Source of the DNA: Pseudomonas gingeri
GTDB taxonomy: Bacteria; Pseudomonadota; Gammaproteobacteria; Pseudomonadales; Pseudomonadaceae
Assembly: GCF_013385635.1 (NCBI RefSeq)
Contig: NZ_JACAPR010000006.1
Location: forward strand, 62,001-126,000
Length of the DNA: 64,000 nucleotides
Reading direction: 5' to 3'
The first letter of the stretch is position 1. Each line of letters begins with the position of its first letter. Below, piece by piece: positions 41,410-51,100 of the stretch. Under the pieces are notes generated by a model, which was given only the letters and a program-made list of their open reading frames with translations, searched no databases and was not told the DNA's origin. The translations under genes and the position numbers were made by a program.

Positions 41410-42504
41410 TTAAGCCGAGCCGGGCTTGCTCCGAGACTCCCAGAAAGCTTTCATTTGGCCAACCTGCCCCTCCGTTATTCCTGTTGTACTGTTTTCGGGA
41501 TTGCTCTGGGTTCTATTCAGGTTTTTCAGGAGATCCACTTTTCGCATTTTTCGTATTGGCGTGGAATTCGTCCCGGCTTCCGACTTGCTACGTTTGACGA
41601 GTGAGGCTGGCTGCGCACTCTGGTCATCAGGTGTTTTTTGTTCGTTTTTGAATATTTCCTCAAATTCTCGTTCTATATCTTCTGCAGGCATTTTAATAAG
41701 CGTTGAGTCTGAGTAAAATAGTTTGTCGAACTCGCTGTCTATAGAATCATCAGCTGTTGGATTGCTATTCGACCGATCAAACATTTTCTCCACGGCTTCG
41801 GCTTCGGCTTCGGCTTGGGAGTTTTTGCCAGGAGCGCTTTGACTTCTCTCCAGGATTGCCTTGGATTGTGAAGCGTCTACAGCTTTTGTGGTGTTGTCCG
41901 GGGGGGCGCTCAGGCTTCTATCCATATCCCTTTTACGTGGCTTTGGGATCGGCTTGACGCCAGTGCTGGCGCCCGAGTTTTTGCATGCGACCGGTGGCGG
42001 TGGCGGATTGAAGTCTGGAGGGGGGAGAGTGTCATCATGCAGCTCCCTGCCCGAGACAGACCTTAGTTTATTCTGCTCAGCAACGTCGATTTTGATAATT
42101 GAATTAACCAGCTCGTTATTATGTTCTCTATGCGAGGCTAAACAATTTTTAAGATTTTCTTGAATGGTGACGCACTTTATTTTTTTGCCGAATTTGCCAA
42201 GTTCAAAATTTTTCATGTATTGAGGAAGCTCTGAAGCCCCCCCATCACGCAACCTGAATGTTTCCAATATGCTTCTATTTGGACTGAAATATAGACCGCC
42301 ATTTTCTTTGTTAAAGCGAAGATAACCGCCGCCTTTTACGTTTTGAACGTTGCTGACCTCCGTTACCAATCTTGTAAGAAGCTTTATATTTTTTTGGTTA
42401 ACCTGAAGTTGTGCTGCCAACTCGGTACGCTTTATGCTCTCGGACCTATTGAACCATTCAGTGTTCTGAGTAGTGCCTGCGGTAGATATTGAACCTGCAC
42501 CCAT
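41410..42504 (-). CDS. Unrecognised protein with repeated R-S-x-S-x-P motifs, candidate type III-like effector
   Basis: 364 residues from ATG 42504 (AAGGGAGT ribosome site). I do not recognise the family. The first 25 residues are rich in Ser, Thr, Gly and Asn, with no hydrophobic signal, as in type III secretion signals. Residues about 30-150 share a pattern with the neighbouring protein. Then a proline stretch (PPPDFNPPPPP, 161-171), KPIPKPRKR (184-192), and a disordered half with RSLSAP (196), RSQSAP (220), RSNSNP (244), RSKSEA (305) and RTQSNP (331). R-S-x-S-x-P is the mode I 14-3-3 binding motif. Two related acidic segments (EFDKLFYSD, EFEEIFKNE) lie between. AT-rich; no hrp box was seen upstream. 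Effector status is inference. Confidence 0.75.
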   Translation of the reverse strand: MGAGSISTAGTTQNTEWFNRSESIKRTELAAQLQVNQKNIKLLTRLVTEVSNVQNVKGGGYLRFNKENGGLYFSPNRSILETFRLRDGGASELPQYMKNFELGKFGKKIKCVTIQENLKNCLASHREHNNELVNSIIKIDVAEQNKLRSVSGRELHDDTLPPPDFNPPPPPVACKNSGASTGVKPIPKPRKRDMDRSLSAPPDNTTKAVDASQSKAILERSQSAPGKNSQAEAEAEAVEKMFDRSNSNPTADDSIDSEFDKLFYSDSTLIKMPAEDIEREFEEIFKNEQKTPDDQSAQPASLVKRSKSEAGTNSTPIRKMRKVDLLKNLNRTQSNPENSTTGITEGQVGQMKAFWESRSKPGSA

Positions 42505-42655
42505 TTTTTAACTCCCTTGCCCTATTCCATTATTTATATCTTTCACTCGCCGAACGCGCATGAAAGACAAGCGGGAGATGCTCAGCCACTTTTATCCGGC
42601 AACGCTTTCAATAAACGCACACCGAGACGATGATTGGATTATTACGCCCATGAAA

Positions 42656-42687
42656 AAGGGCTTCAGCGCTGTAGCGCTGAAGCCCTT
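42656..42687 (-). terminator. Terminator of trpBA
   Basis: Perfect 15-bp inverted repeat AAGGGCTTCAGCGCT / AGCGCTGAAGCCCTT with a 2-nt centre, then a run of T on the minus strand. It ends the trpBA transcript 25 bp past the trpA stop and marks the right edge of the AT-rich island. Confidence 0.92.
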
Positions 42688-42712
42688 CGGGTGTTACCGG
42701 TGACTCGATGGC

Positions 42713-43521
42713 TCAGTTGCGCGCGGTGCGCACCCCTTCCGCCAGTGCCGCGCATAGGCTCAGCACGCCATCGACGGCCTGTTCGTCGCTGGTGGCGTTG
42801 GCGATGTGGTCGATCAGCGCCGAGCCGACCACCACGCCGTCCGCCAGGCGGGCGATGGAGGCGGCCTGTTCCGGAGTGCGGATGCCGAAGCCGATGCTGA
42901 TCGGCAGGTCGGTGTGGCGACGCAGGCGGCTCACCGCCTCTTCGACGTGTTCCAGGGTCGCCGAGCCGGCACCGGTCACGCCAGCCACCGAGACGTAGTA
43001 GACGAAGCCGGAACTGCCGTTGAGCACGGTGGGCAGGCGCACGTCGTCGGTGGTCGGGGTGGTCAGGCGGATAAAGTCCAGACCGGCGGCCTGGGCCGGG
43101 TCGCACAGCTCGCCATTATGTTCCGGCGGCAGGTCGACCACGATCAGGCCGTCGACACCGGCGGCCTTGGCGTCGGCGATAAAGCGCGGCACGCCGTAGT
43201 GGTGGATCGGGTTGAAGTAACCCATCAGCACCAGCGGGGTCTCGTTGTTGTCGGCGCGGAACTCGCGCACCATCTGCAGGGTTTTCGCCAGGTTCTGTTT
43301 GGCGGCCAGGGCGCGGATATTCGCCAGCTGGATCGCCGGGCCGTCGGCCATCGGATCGGTGAAGGGCATGCCCAGCTCGATCACGTCGGCACCGGCCTTG
43401 GGCAGGCCCTTGAGGATCGCCAGGGAGGTGTCATAGCCCGGGTCGCCGGCGGTGACGAAGGTGACCAGGGCGGCGCGGTTCTGTTGTTTCAGCTCGGCAA
43501 AGCGGGTTTGCAGGCGGCTCA

Positions 43522-43522
<1 letters not shown>
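42713..43522 (-). CDS. trpA: Tryptophan synthase alpha chain
   Basis: Cleaves indole-3-glycerol phosphate to indole, passed to TrpB. 269 residues. Active-site E49 and D60 in [15 protein letters not shown], phosphate loop in the GITGTG-like VAGVTGAG segment. Its ATG overlaps the trpB stop by 1 bp. As in other pseudomonads, trpBA is separate from the other trp genes and activated by TrpI. Confidence 0.98.
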
Positions 43523-44810
<1,288 letters not shown>

Positions 44811-44853
44811 CCGATAAGATCGCCATAACCTGTCAGGAAAACTCACAGATACC

Positions 44854-45750
44854 ATGAGCCGCGACCTGCCCCCGCTCAATGCCTTGCGCGCCTTCGAGGC
44901 CACCGCCCGTCTGAACAGTGTCAGCCAGGCCGCCGAACAACTGCACGTGACCCACGGGGCGGTCAGCCGGCAATTGAAGGTCCTTGAGGAACACCTGGGA
45001 CTGAGCCTGTTCGTCAAGGACGGACGCGGCCTTAAACTCACAGATGCCGGCCTGCGCCTGCGTGATGCCAGCGCCGAGGCCTTCGAGCGCCTGCGGGCGG
45101 TGTGCGCCGAGCTGACCCGGGACTCGGTGGATGCGCCGTTTGTCCTGGGTTGTTCCGGCAGCCTGCTGGCTCGCTGGTTTATCCCGCGTCTCGGCCGACT
45201 GAATGCCGACCTGCCGGATCTGCGTTTGCACTTGTCGGCGGGTGAAGGCGATCTCGATCCGCGCAAGCCGGGTCTTGATGCCCTGCTGCTGTTCGCCGAA
45301 CCGCCGTGGCCGGCGGATATGCAGGTGCATGAGTTGGCCAGCGAACGCATCGGGCCGGTGATGAGCCCGCACTTCGCCCGCTACGGGGCCCTGCTCAACG
45401 CGCCGGCCCGGGCCCTGGTCGGCGAGCCGTTGCTGCACACCACGTCACGTCCACAAGCCTGGCCGAGCTGGGCCAGGCACAACGGTATCGATGTCAGCGA
45501 GTTGAAGTATGGGCAGGGCTTCGAGCATCTGTATTACCTGCTTGAAGCGGCGGTGGCCGGATTGGGCGTGGCGATCGCGCCGCAGCCGCTGGTGGCGGAC
45601 GACTTGCGCGCCGGTCGCCTGGTCGCGCCCTGGGGCTTCAACGAAACCCCGGGACGGCTGGCGTTGTGGCTGCCCCGGCGCGCCGCCGATGGACGCGCCG
45701 GGCAGTTGGCGCAGTGGCTCAAGACCGAGTTGGAACGGGGCGTTCCCTGA
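44854..45750 (+). CDS. trpI: LysR-family activator of trpBA
   Basis: 298 residues. [23 protein letters not shown] and [20 protein letters not shown], effector domain after about 90. Divergent from trpB with a 111-bp gap, the known TrpI arrangement; it responds to indoleglycerol phosphate. Confidence 0.93.
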   Translation: MSRDLPPLNALRAFEATARLNSVSQAAEQLHVTHGAVSRQLKVLEEHLGLSLFVKDGRGLKLTDAGLRLRDASAEAFERLRAVCAELTRDSVDAPFVLGCSGSLLARWFIPRLGRLNADLPDLRLHLSAGEGDLDPRKPGLDALLLFAEPPWPADMQVHELASERIGPVMSPHFARYGALLNAPARALVGEPLLHTTSRPQAWPSWARHNGIDVSELKYGQGFEHLYYLLEAAVAGLGVAIAPQPLVADDLRAGRLVAPWGFNETPGRLALWLPRRAADGRAGQLAQWLKTELERGVP

Positions 45751-45798
45751 TCGGACTGACCGCCGGATGGGCGGCCCCTTGAAAACACCGCATACCCT

Positions 45799-45882
45799 GT
45801 AGGAGCCGGCTTGCCGGCGATGATGCCCTCAAGCCTTGTGGCGCCTGTCTGGACGCCATCGCTGGCAAGCCGGCTCCTACAA
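45799..45882. repeat. REP palindrome pair
   Basis: GTAGGAGCCGGCTTGCCGGC (45799-45818) facing ATCGCTGGCAAGCCGGCTCC (45858 onward), between the convergent trpI and DUF883 genes. Confidence 0.85.
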
Positions 45883-45894
45883 GAGGGGTGTCGC

Positions 45895-46221
45895 TCAATC
45901 CCCGCGTTTGCACAGCAGGTAGGCGGCCAGCAGGCCGAGGGCCCCGACCGCGACACCGGCGGTCGTCCACGGATGCTCCTGGGCGTAGTCGCGGGTGGCG
46001 ATCCCGGTTTCACGGGTCTTGACCTTGACCTCCTCATACGCGTCGCTGAGCAGATGGCGGGAGTGCCGCAGGGCGCTTTCGGCATTGCCCTTCAGGGCCT
46101 TGAGGGTTTTGCGCGACTCGTCCGAAGCATCGTCTTTGAGGCTTTCCAGAGACTTGAGCAGGCTCTCGATCTCGGCTTCCATGCTTTGCAACGAGGCTTT
46201 GCGTAACGATGAATGGGCCAT
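45895..46221 (-). CDS. DUF883 (ElaB/YqjD-like) membrane-anchored protein
   Basis: 108 residues from ATG 46221. Helical, charged N-terminal two thirds (MEAEIESLLKSLESLKDDAS..), then EHPWTTAGVAVGALGLLAAY, the C-terminal membrane anchor with a short CKRGD tail. ElaB/YqjD relatives bind ribosomes at the inner membrane in stationary phase; the role here is not shown. Confidence 0.85.
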   Translation of the reverse strand: MAHSSLRKASLQSMEAEIESLLKSLESLKDDASDESRKTLKALKGNAESALRHSRHLLSDAYEEVKVKTRETGIATRDYAQEHPWTTAGVAVGALGLLAAYLLCKRGD

Positions 46222-46371
46222 GTTGGTTCTCCTGCAGTGATGAGTGGCGTGTGAGGATTGGGACTGCACGGGTTTGCGAAAGTGCAGAAAATCTGCCGCC
46301 CACCCGCTCAGGGTCACTCGGGAAATCACTGCTAGGCTGTGTTTACTGCCCCGAAAGCCCAGGAGAACGCC

Positions 46372-46587
46372 ATGAGTGATCATCACACCTACAAGAAAAT
46401 CGAACTGGTAGGTTCCTCGCCCAACAGCATCGAAGAAGCGATCAACAATGCGCTGGCCGAGGCCGGCAAAAGCATCAAGCATCTGGAGTGGTTCGAAGTG
46501 CTGGATACCCGCGGCCATATCAAGGACAACAAGGCGGCGCACTTCCAGGTGACGTTGAAAGTCGGCTTCAGGATCGCCAATAGCTGA
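46372..46587 (+). CDS. Dodecin (flavin-binding dodecamer)
   Basis: 71 residues from ATG 46372 (AGGAGAA ribosome site). [20 protein letters not shown], then [20 protein letters not shown] and [12 protein letters not shown], the standard dodecin fold with the flavin-stacking Trp. Stores or buffers flavin. Divergent from the DUF883 gene. Confidence 0.93.
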   Translation: MSDHHTYKKIELVGSSPNSIEEAINNALAEAGKSIKHLEWFEVLDTRGHIKDNKAAHFQVTLKVGFRIANS

Positions 46588-46721
46588 CCGGATACTGGCC
46601 TTTTGAACTTCTACGCTGGCCGACTGCCATATTGATTGCTATACAGAAGGCTCTATCAAGCCTCATGTGCGTCGCCCAAAAGCCGACGCACTTTTTTTGA
46701 TTCGACCAGGGAATGCGAGCG

Positions 46722-46949
46722 ATGAAAAAACTTCTATTGGCGGTAGGTTTGTTGAGCATTGCGGGCACTACCCTTGCCGCGGGTAAGCCATGTGAAGAGC
46801 TGGAAGCGGAAATCCGGGCAAAGCTCGACGCAAAGCCAGTCCATGGTTATGCGCTGTCGATTGCCGACAAGGGTACTGGCCAGAATGATGGCAAAGTCGT
46901 CGGTACCTGCGAAGGCGGGACCAAGGAAATTGTCTACAAGCGCAAGTAA
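46722..46949 (+). CDS. DUF1161 small periplasmic protein, copy 1
   Basis: 75 residues from ATG 46722 (an ATG at 46713 would add MRA). Signal peptide MKKLLLAVGLLSIAGTTLA, mature part with conserved Cys in KPCEELEAEIRAKL and VVGTCEGGTKEIVYKR, likely a disulfide. A paralogue is at 49047. Function unknown. Followed by a strong terminator. Confidence 0.88.
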   Translation: MKKLLLAVGLLSIAGTTLAAGKPCEELEAEIRAKLDAKPVHGYALSIADKGTGQNDGKVVGTCEGGTKEIVYKRK

Positions 46950-46963
46950 TTTCGGTTGCCCTC

Positions 46964-46990
46964 AAAGCCGGCGCAGCGCGCCGGCTTTTT
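46964..46990 (+). terminator. Intrinsic terminator after DUF1161 copy 1
   Basis: AGCCGGCGC / GCGCCGGCT stem with a 3-nt loop and five T. It lies between this gene and the convergent luciferase-like gene, and may serve both. Confidence 0.88.
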
Positions 46991-47009
46991 CATGGGCGTC
47001 GATAAAGCT

Positions 47010-48011
47010 TCAGCCCTTCATCACCTGCGCCAACAACTCGTAGGAATGCAGCCGGTCGGCGTGTTCGTACAGGTCGCAGGTGAAAATCAGTTCATCGGCC
47101 TGGGTCTGTTCGATCAGCACGTCCAGCTTGGCGCGGATTTTCGACGGGCTGCCGACCATCGCCAGGCCGAGGAAATCGCCGACCGCCTCGCGCTCATGGG
47201 GCAGCCACAGGCCGTCCATGGTCTTCACCGGCGGGCGCTGGACCAGGCTCTGGCCGCGCATCAGCGCGAGGATACGCTGGTAGACCGAGGTCGCCAGGTA
47301 ATCGGCCTGCTCGTCGGTGTCGGCGGCCACCAGCGGCACACCGAGCATCACATAGGGCTTGTCGAGGACTTCGGACGGCTTGAAGTGGTTGCGGTACACG
47401 CGAATCGCCTCATGCATGAAACGCGGGGCGAAATGCGAGGCGAAGGCGTAGGGCAAGCCGCGCTCACCGGCCAGCTGGGCACTGAACAGGCTCGAACCGA
47501 GCAGCCACACCGGCACGTTGGTGTTGGTGCCCGGCATGGCGATCACCCGCTGGTCGGGGGTGCGCGGGCCGAGGTATTTCATCAGTTCGGCGACATCTTC
47601 CGGGAAATCGTCGGCGCTGCCCGAGCGCTCGCGGCGCAGGGCGCGGGCGGTCATCTGGTCGGAGCCGGGCGCGCGGCCCAGGCCCAGGTCGATCCGGCCC
47701 GGATACAGGCTGGCCAGGGTGCCGAACTGCTCGGCGATCACCAGCGGCGCATGGTTGGGCAGCATCACGCCACCGGAGCCGACACGGATGGTCGAAGTGC
47801 CGCCGGCCAGGTAGCCCAGCAGTACGGACGTGGCCGAACTGGCGATACCGTCCATATTGTGGTGTTCGGCGACCCAGAAGCGGTTGTAGCCGAATTTTTC
47901 TACGTGTCGGGCCAGGTCCAGCGAGTTGCGCAGGGATTGCCCCGGGCTGCCGTCCTGGCGCACGGGCACCAGGTCGAGGGTGGAAAACTTGACGTCGGAC
48001 AGTCGCTTCAT
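47010..48011 (-). CDS. Luciferase-like (LLM) FMN-dependent oxidoreductase
   Basis: 333 residues from ATG 48011 (AAGGAGT ribosome site). N-terminus [40 protein letters not shown] and [20 protein letters not shown] are the hallmarks of the bacterial luciferase-like group, MsnO8/YhbW type. Uses FMN; substrate unknown. Confidence 0.9.
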   Translation of the reverse strand: MKRLSDVKFSTLDLVPVRQDGSPGQSLRNSLDLARHVEKFGYNRFWVAEHHNMDGIASSATSVLLGYLAGGTSTIRVGSGGVMLPNHAPLVIAEQFGTLASLYPGRIDLGLGRAPGSDQMTARALRRERSGSADDFPEDVAELMKYLGPRTPDQRVIAMPGTNTNVPVWLLGSSLFSAQLAGERGLPYAFASHFAPRFMHEAIRVYRNHFKPSEVLDKPYVMLGVPLVAADTDEQADYLATSVYQRILALMRGQSLVQRPPVKTMDGLWLPHEREAVGDFLGLAMVGSPSKIRAKLDVLIEQTQADELIFTCDLYEHADRLHSYELLAQVMKG

Positions 48012-48159
48012 AAGCCTGCTACTCCTTTTTGGGGCACAGGCTTTCGGCGCGTGGCGAAATACCTGGCAATGTGTTCTGGCAATATGGGCATATACCCGAG
48101 TTTCAAGAGCCACCGGAATTTTTAGCCTGCAAAAAACGCAGAAGGCCCCTACACACCCC

Positions 48160-48268
48160 GATCGTTCCCACGCTCCAGCGTGGGAAGGCTTCTCTGGACG
48201 CTCCGCGTCCGCTGTTGTGACGCAGAGCGTCACGGGCTGCATTCCCACGCGGAGAGTGGGAACGATCA
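48160..48268. repeat. 109-bp GTTCCCACGC element, copy B
   Basis: Same layout as 39377-39484: GATCGTTCCCACGCTCCAGC start, CTGGACGCTCCGCGTCCGCT and CAGAGCGTCACGGGCTGCAT inside, and GAGTGGGAACGATC end. A further small hairpin GATCATCA / TGATGATC (48264-48284) abuts it. The rest of 48012-48369 holds no gene I can see. Confidence 0.85.
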
Positions 48269-48369
48269 TCATCACTTGATGATCACGCAGGGTGAACTTT
48301 GCAGGGCCGACTATCCTCAGAACCCTAGGTTCGGCGCAAACCCTCGCGCCGGCTTTTGAGGAGGCAGCT

Positions 48370-48801
48370 ATGAGTATCACGAAGAAAGCATCGGCTCATT
48401 GGGAAGGCGACCTGAAAACCGGCATCGGCTCCATCTCCACGGAAACCGGCGTGCTGCGCGAGGCGCCCTATGGCTTCAAGGCGCGTTTCGAAGGCGGCCG
48501 GGGTACCAACCCCGAGGAACTGATCGGCGCGGCCCACGCCGGCTGTTTTTCCATGGCCCTGTCGATGATCCTCGGGGAAGCCGGGCTCAAGGCGGACAGC
48601 ATCGACACCAACGCGCAGGTGACGCTGGACCAGGTCGACGGTGGTTTTGCGATTACCGCGGTGCACCTGATCCTCAAGGCGAAAATCCCCGGGGCGAGCC
48701 AGCAGCAGTTCGATGAGCTGACCCGCAAGGCGAAGGAAGGTTGCCCGGTGTCCAAGGTCCTGAACGCGAAAATCTCGCTGGATGCAACCTTGCTGAGCTG
48801 A
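48370..48801 (+). CDS. osmC: OsmC/Ohr-type peroxide-resistance protein (OsmC)
   Basis: Thiol hydroperoxide reductase. 143 residues from ATG 48370 (GAGGAGG ribosome site about 8 nt upstream). The two redox Cys are C59 ([12 protein letters not shown]) and C125 ([11 protein letters not shown]). [20 protein letters not shown] is the OsmC rather than Ohr start. Confidence 0.93.
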   Translation: MSITKKASAHWEGDLKTGIGSISTETGVLREAPYGFKARFEGGRGTNPEELIGAAHAGCFSMALSMILGEAGLKADSIDTNAQVTLDQVDGGFAITAVHLILKAKIPGASQQQFDELTRKAKEGCPVSKVLNAKISLDATLLS

Positions 48802-48846
48802 GGATGGGCGGGCTTTTGTAGGTGCGGTACCTGTGGGTCTGAACTT

Positions 48847-48924
48847 GTGTGGGAGCGGGCTTGCCCGCGAAGCTTTTGAGCGATCTCAAGGGCCTCTTCT
48901 TCGCGGGCAAGCCCGCTCCTGCAC
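48847..48924. repeat. REP palindrome pair (GTGGGAGCGGGC type)
   Basis: GTGGGAGCGGGCTTGCCCGC (48848-48867) facing TTCGCGGGCAAGCCCGCTCC (48900 onward). It sits between osmC and the second DUF1161 gene; no ORF in 48802-49046. Confidence 0.85.
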
Positions 48925-49046
48925 AATGAGTCTGTCCGCGCAGATGTGAGCCGGGTCAGAACTTGGCTTGCCCGGTTGTGGTCCAATCGGGTGTGGCAAC
49001 CCAGTGCGTACGCCCTTGCGACGCGTTGCCGCGAAGGAGCCTGACC

Positions 49047-49286
49047 ATGAAACGCATTGCCCTGGGAATTTTCTGTTGTGCACTGGCTGCGTCGGCCCTG
49101 GCGGCCCCGAAAGATTGCCAGGAGCTGAAGAACGAGATCGAGGTCAAGATCCAGGCCAACGCCGTGCCGTCCTATACCCTGGAGATCGTCTCCAAGGAGG
49201 AGGCCGAGAAGCACGATCCCGCCATGGTGGTCGGGACCTGCGAAAACGGCACCAAGGCGATCATCTACCAGAAGAACAACGACTGA
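49047..49286 (+). CDS. DUF1161 small periplasmic protein, copy 2
   Basis: 79 residues from ATG 49047 (AAGGAG ribosome site). Signal peptide MKRIALGIFCCALAASALA; KDCQELKNEIEVKIQ and VVGTCENGTKAIIYQK match the paralogue at 46722, including the Cys pair. The two copies are 2.3 kb apart and clearly diverged, so the duplication is old. Confidence 0.88.
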   Translation: MKRIALGIFCCALAASALAAPKDCQELKNEIEVKIQANAVPSYTLEIVSKEEAEKHDPAMVVGTCENGTKAIIYQKNND

Positions 49287-49292
49287 GGTCCT

Positions 49293-49706
49293 CTACGGCA
49301 TGCAGAGCACATTCTGGCTTTCGCCGATCTGTTCCTGCTTGTCGTTGTAGAGCCGCGCGCTGGCGCTGAAGCTCCAGGAGATGGCTTCCAGGTGATAACG
49401 CCGGCCGGCTTCGAAGTGATCGTAGGGCACGGTGATGTAGCAGATGCGCTCCAGCGGATCGGTGTTCATCGCCATGCCGCCCACGTAGACATCGAAGTCG
49501 AAGCGCACGGTCAGTTCATGGGCGCCCGGGGTTACCTGGAAAAAGCGCCCGTCATCCAGGCGTTTTTTATCCACGCTTTCGGCCATGACCAGGGTGCCGG
49601 TGTGGGTGCCCATGTCGATCCAGGCCATTTGCGGGTCGACCGCCGGCAAAGGGCTGACGCAACCGCCAAGGCTGGCAAGGGCTAGGAAGGAAAGAAGCTT
49701 GCGCAT
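49293..49706 (-). CDS. Small lipoprotein, function unknown
   Basis: 137 residues from ATG 49706. Lipobox LGGC with Cys16 (MRKLLSFLALASLGGC). The body (FFQVTPGAHELTVRFDFDVY, and YHLEAISWSFSASARLYND) looks like a small beta-sandwich as in PEGA/DUF2846-like proteins. It converges on DUF1161 copy 2 with a 6-bp gap. Confidence 0.75.
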   Translation of the reverse strand: MRKLLSFLALASLGGCVSPLPAVDPQMAWIDMGTHTGTLVMAESVDKKRLDDGRFFQVTPGAHELTVRFDFDVYVGGMAMNTDPLERICYITVPYDHFEAGRRYHLEAISWSFSASARLYNDKQEQIGESQNVLCMP

Positions 49707-49867
49707 GATGGACTTCGCTCGGTGATATGGGATTGAGCATACCCGTGATCGGTGCTTCGGGTCGCCTTGGCCAACATCCGGTGAACACCTGAGCCTCGAC
49801 AATCATTCATGATTATTTTCCGCTCCGCGCGATAGTCTTGCGGCAAACCCCGACCGGATGACTTCCC

Positions 49868-50947
49868 ATGGTGCACAGGCCGTGCTCAGGCCCCGGGCGA
49901 CTCCCGCCCCTTTTACGTCCCGCGCTCGCCGGCGTGCTGCTGTTGCTTATCGGCGGTTGCAGCAGCGTGAGTTACTACAGCCAGTTGGCCGGCGGGCAGT
50001 TGAGCCTGTTGCGCGCCCGAGAGCCGGTCGACGCGGTGATCGCCGACCCGAGCCGCGATCCCAGGCTGCGCGAGCACCTGGCCCGCTCCCGGGAGGCGCG
50101 GACTTTCGCCAGCCAGCAGTTGCATCTGCCGGATAACCGCAGTTATCGCCTGTATGCCGATATCAAGCGGCCCTATGTGGTGTGGAATGTCTTCGCCACG
50201 CCGGAATTTTCCCTGACCCCGCGGAGTCACTGCTTCCCCATCGCCGGCTGCGTGGCCTATCGCGGTTACTACGACCAGGGCGCGGCCCGCGGCGAGGCGG
50301 CGCTGCAACGCCAGCAGGGCCTGGATGTGTACATTGGCGGGGTCGAGGCCTACTCGACGCTGGGCTGGTTCGACGACCCGATCCTCAACTCGATGATGAA
50401 CTGGGGCGACGAGCGCCTGGCGACGCTGATCTTCCATGAGCTGGCGCACCAGCGCTTCTATGTGAAGGATGACACCGCGTTCAACGAGTCCTACGCCAAC
50501 TTCGTCGAACAGGAAGGCACGCGCCAGTGGCGGGCCGTGCGGGGATTGCCGCCGGCCAAGGCCAACGATGTGGCGCAGAAGGATCAGTTCATCGAGTTGG
50601 TGCTGCATACCCGTGAACGCCTGCAGGCGCTCTACGCTCTGCCCTTGCCGGCCGAACAGATGCGTCAGCGCAAGGCCGCGGAATTCGAACGCTTGCGCGA
50701 GGAGTATCGCCGGGTGCAGGCGACGCAGTGGGCCGGGGACAAGCGCTACGACGCCTGGATCAACTCGCCACTGAACAACGCCAAGCTGCTGCCCTTTGGT
50801 CTGTATGACCAATGGGTGCCGGCGTTTGCCGCGCTGTTCCGGCAGGTCAACGGTGACTGGCCGGCGTTTTTCAGTGCGGTGGAGAAGCTCGGGGGCCTGC
50901 CGGCTGATGAGCGCAAGGCGGCCTTGCGTCGATTGATGCCTGGCTGA
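49868..50947 (+). CDS. Predicted zinc aminopeptidase lipoprotein
   Basis: 359 residues. Lipobox LIGGCSSVS about residue 31, and zinc motif HELAHQ (H190-E191-x-x-H194) followed by FNESYANFVEQEG, the third ligand region. This is the COG4324-type predicted aminopeptidase group. Probably outer-membrane anchored; substrate unknown. Confidence 0.85.
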   Translation: MVHRPCSGPGRLPPLLRPALAGVLLLLIGGCSSVSYYSQLAGGQLSLLRAREPVDAVIADPSRDPRLREHLARSREARTFASQQLHLPDNRSYRLYADIKRPYVVWNVFATPEFSLTPRSHCFPIAGCVAYRGYYDQGAARGEAALQRQQGLDVYIGGVEAYSTLGWFDDPILNSMMNWGDERLATLIFHELAHQRFYVKDDTAFNESYANFVEQEGTRQWRAVRGLPPAKANDVAQKDQFIELVLHTRERLQALYALPLPAEQMRQRKAAEFERLREEYRRVQATQWAGDKRYDAWINSPLNNAKLLPFGLYDQWVPAFAALFRQVNGDWPAFFSAVEKLGGLPADERKAALRRLMPG

Positions 50948-50952
50948 CCGGC

Positions 50953-51091
50953 CTCTGTGGCGAGCGGGCTTGCTCGCGTTGGGGCGCGAAGCGTCCCTGA
51001 AACCTGTCGACTCAACGCACCAGGCAAACCGGGCTTGCAGGTTTTACGACTGCTTCGCAGCCGATCTCGGGCAAGCCCGCTCGCCACAGGG
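50953..51091. repeat. 139-bp composite REP element, copy B (inverted)
   Basis: CTGTGGCGAGCGGGCTTGCT start and CGGGCAAGCCCGCTCGCCAC end, with GGTTTTACGACTGCTTCGCA inside. Its reverse complement aligns with the element at 35289-35425 over the whole length. Convergent gene ends flank it. Confidence 0.85.
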
Positions 51092-51100
51092 GACGACGCC

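Noticed and set aside
42484..42504. N-myristoylation site at the start (M-G-A-G-S-I-S) of the RSxSxP protein
   Set aside because: The residue five after the Met is Ile, where Ser/Thr or another small residue is required.
42505..42712. hrp box (GGAACC-N15/16-CCACNNA) upstream of the effector-like pair
   Set aside because: I read the minus strand of this gap and found no match, so HrpL control is not supported.
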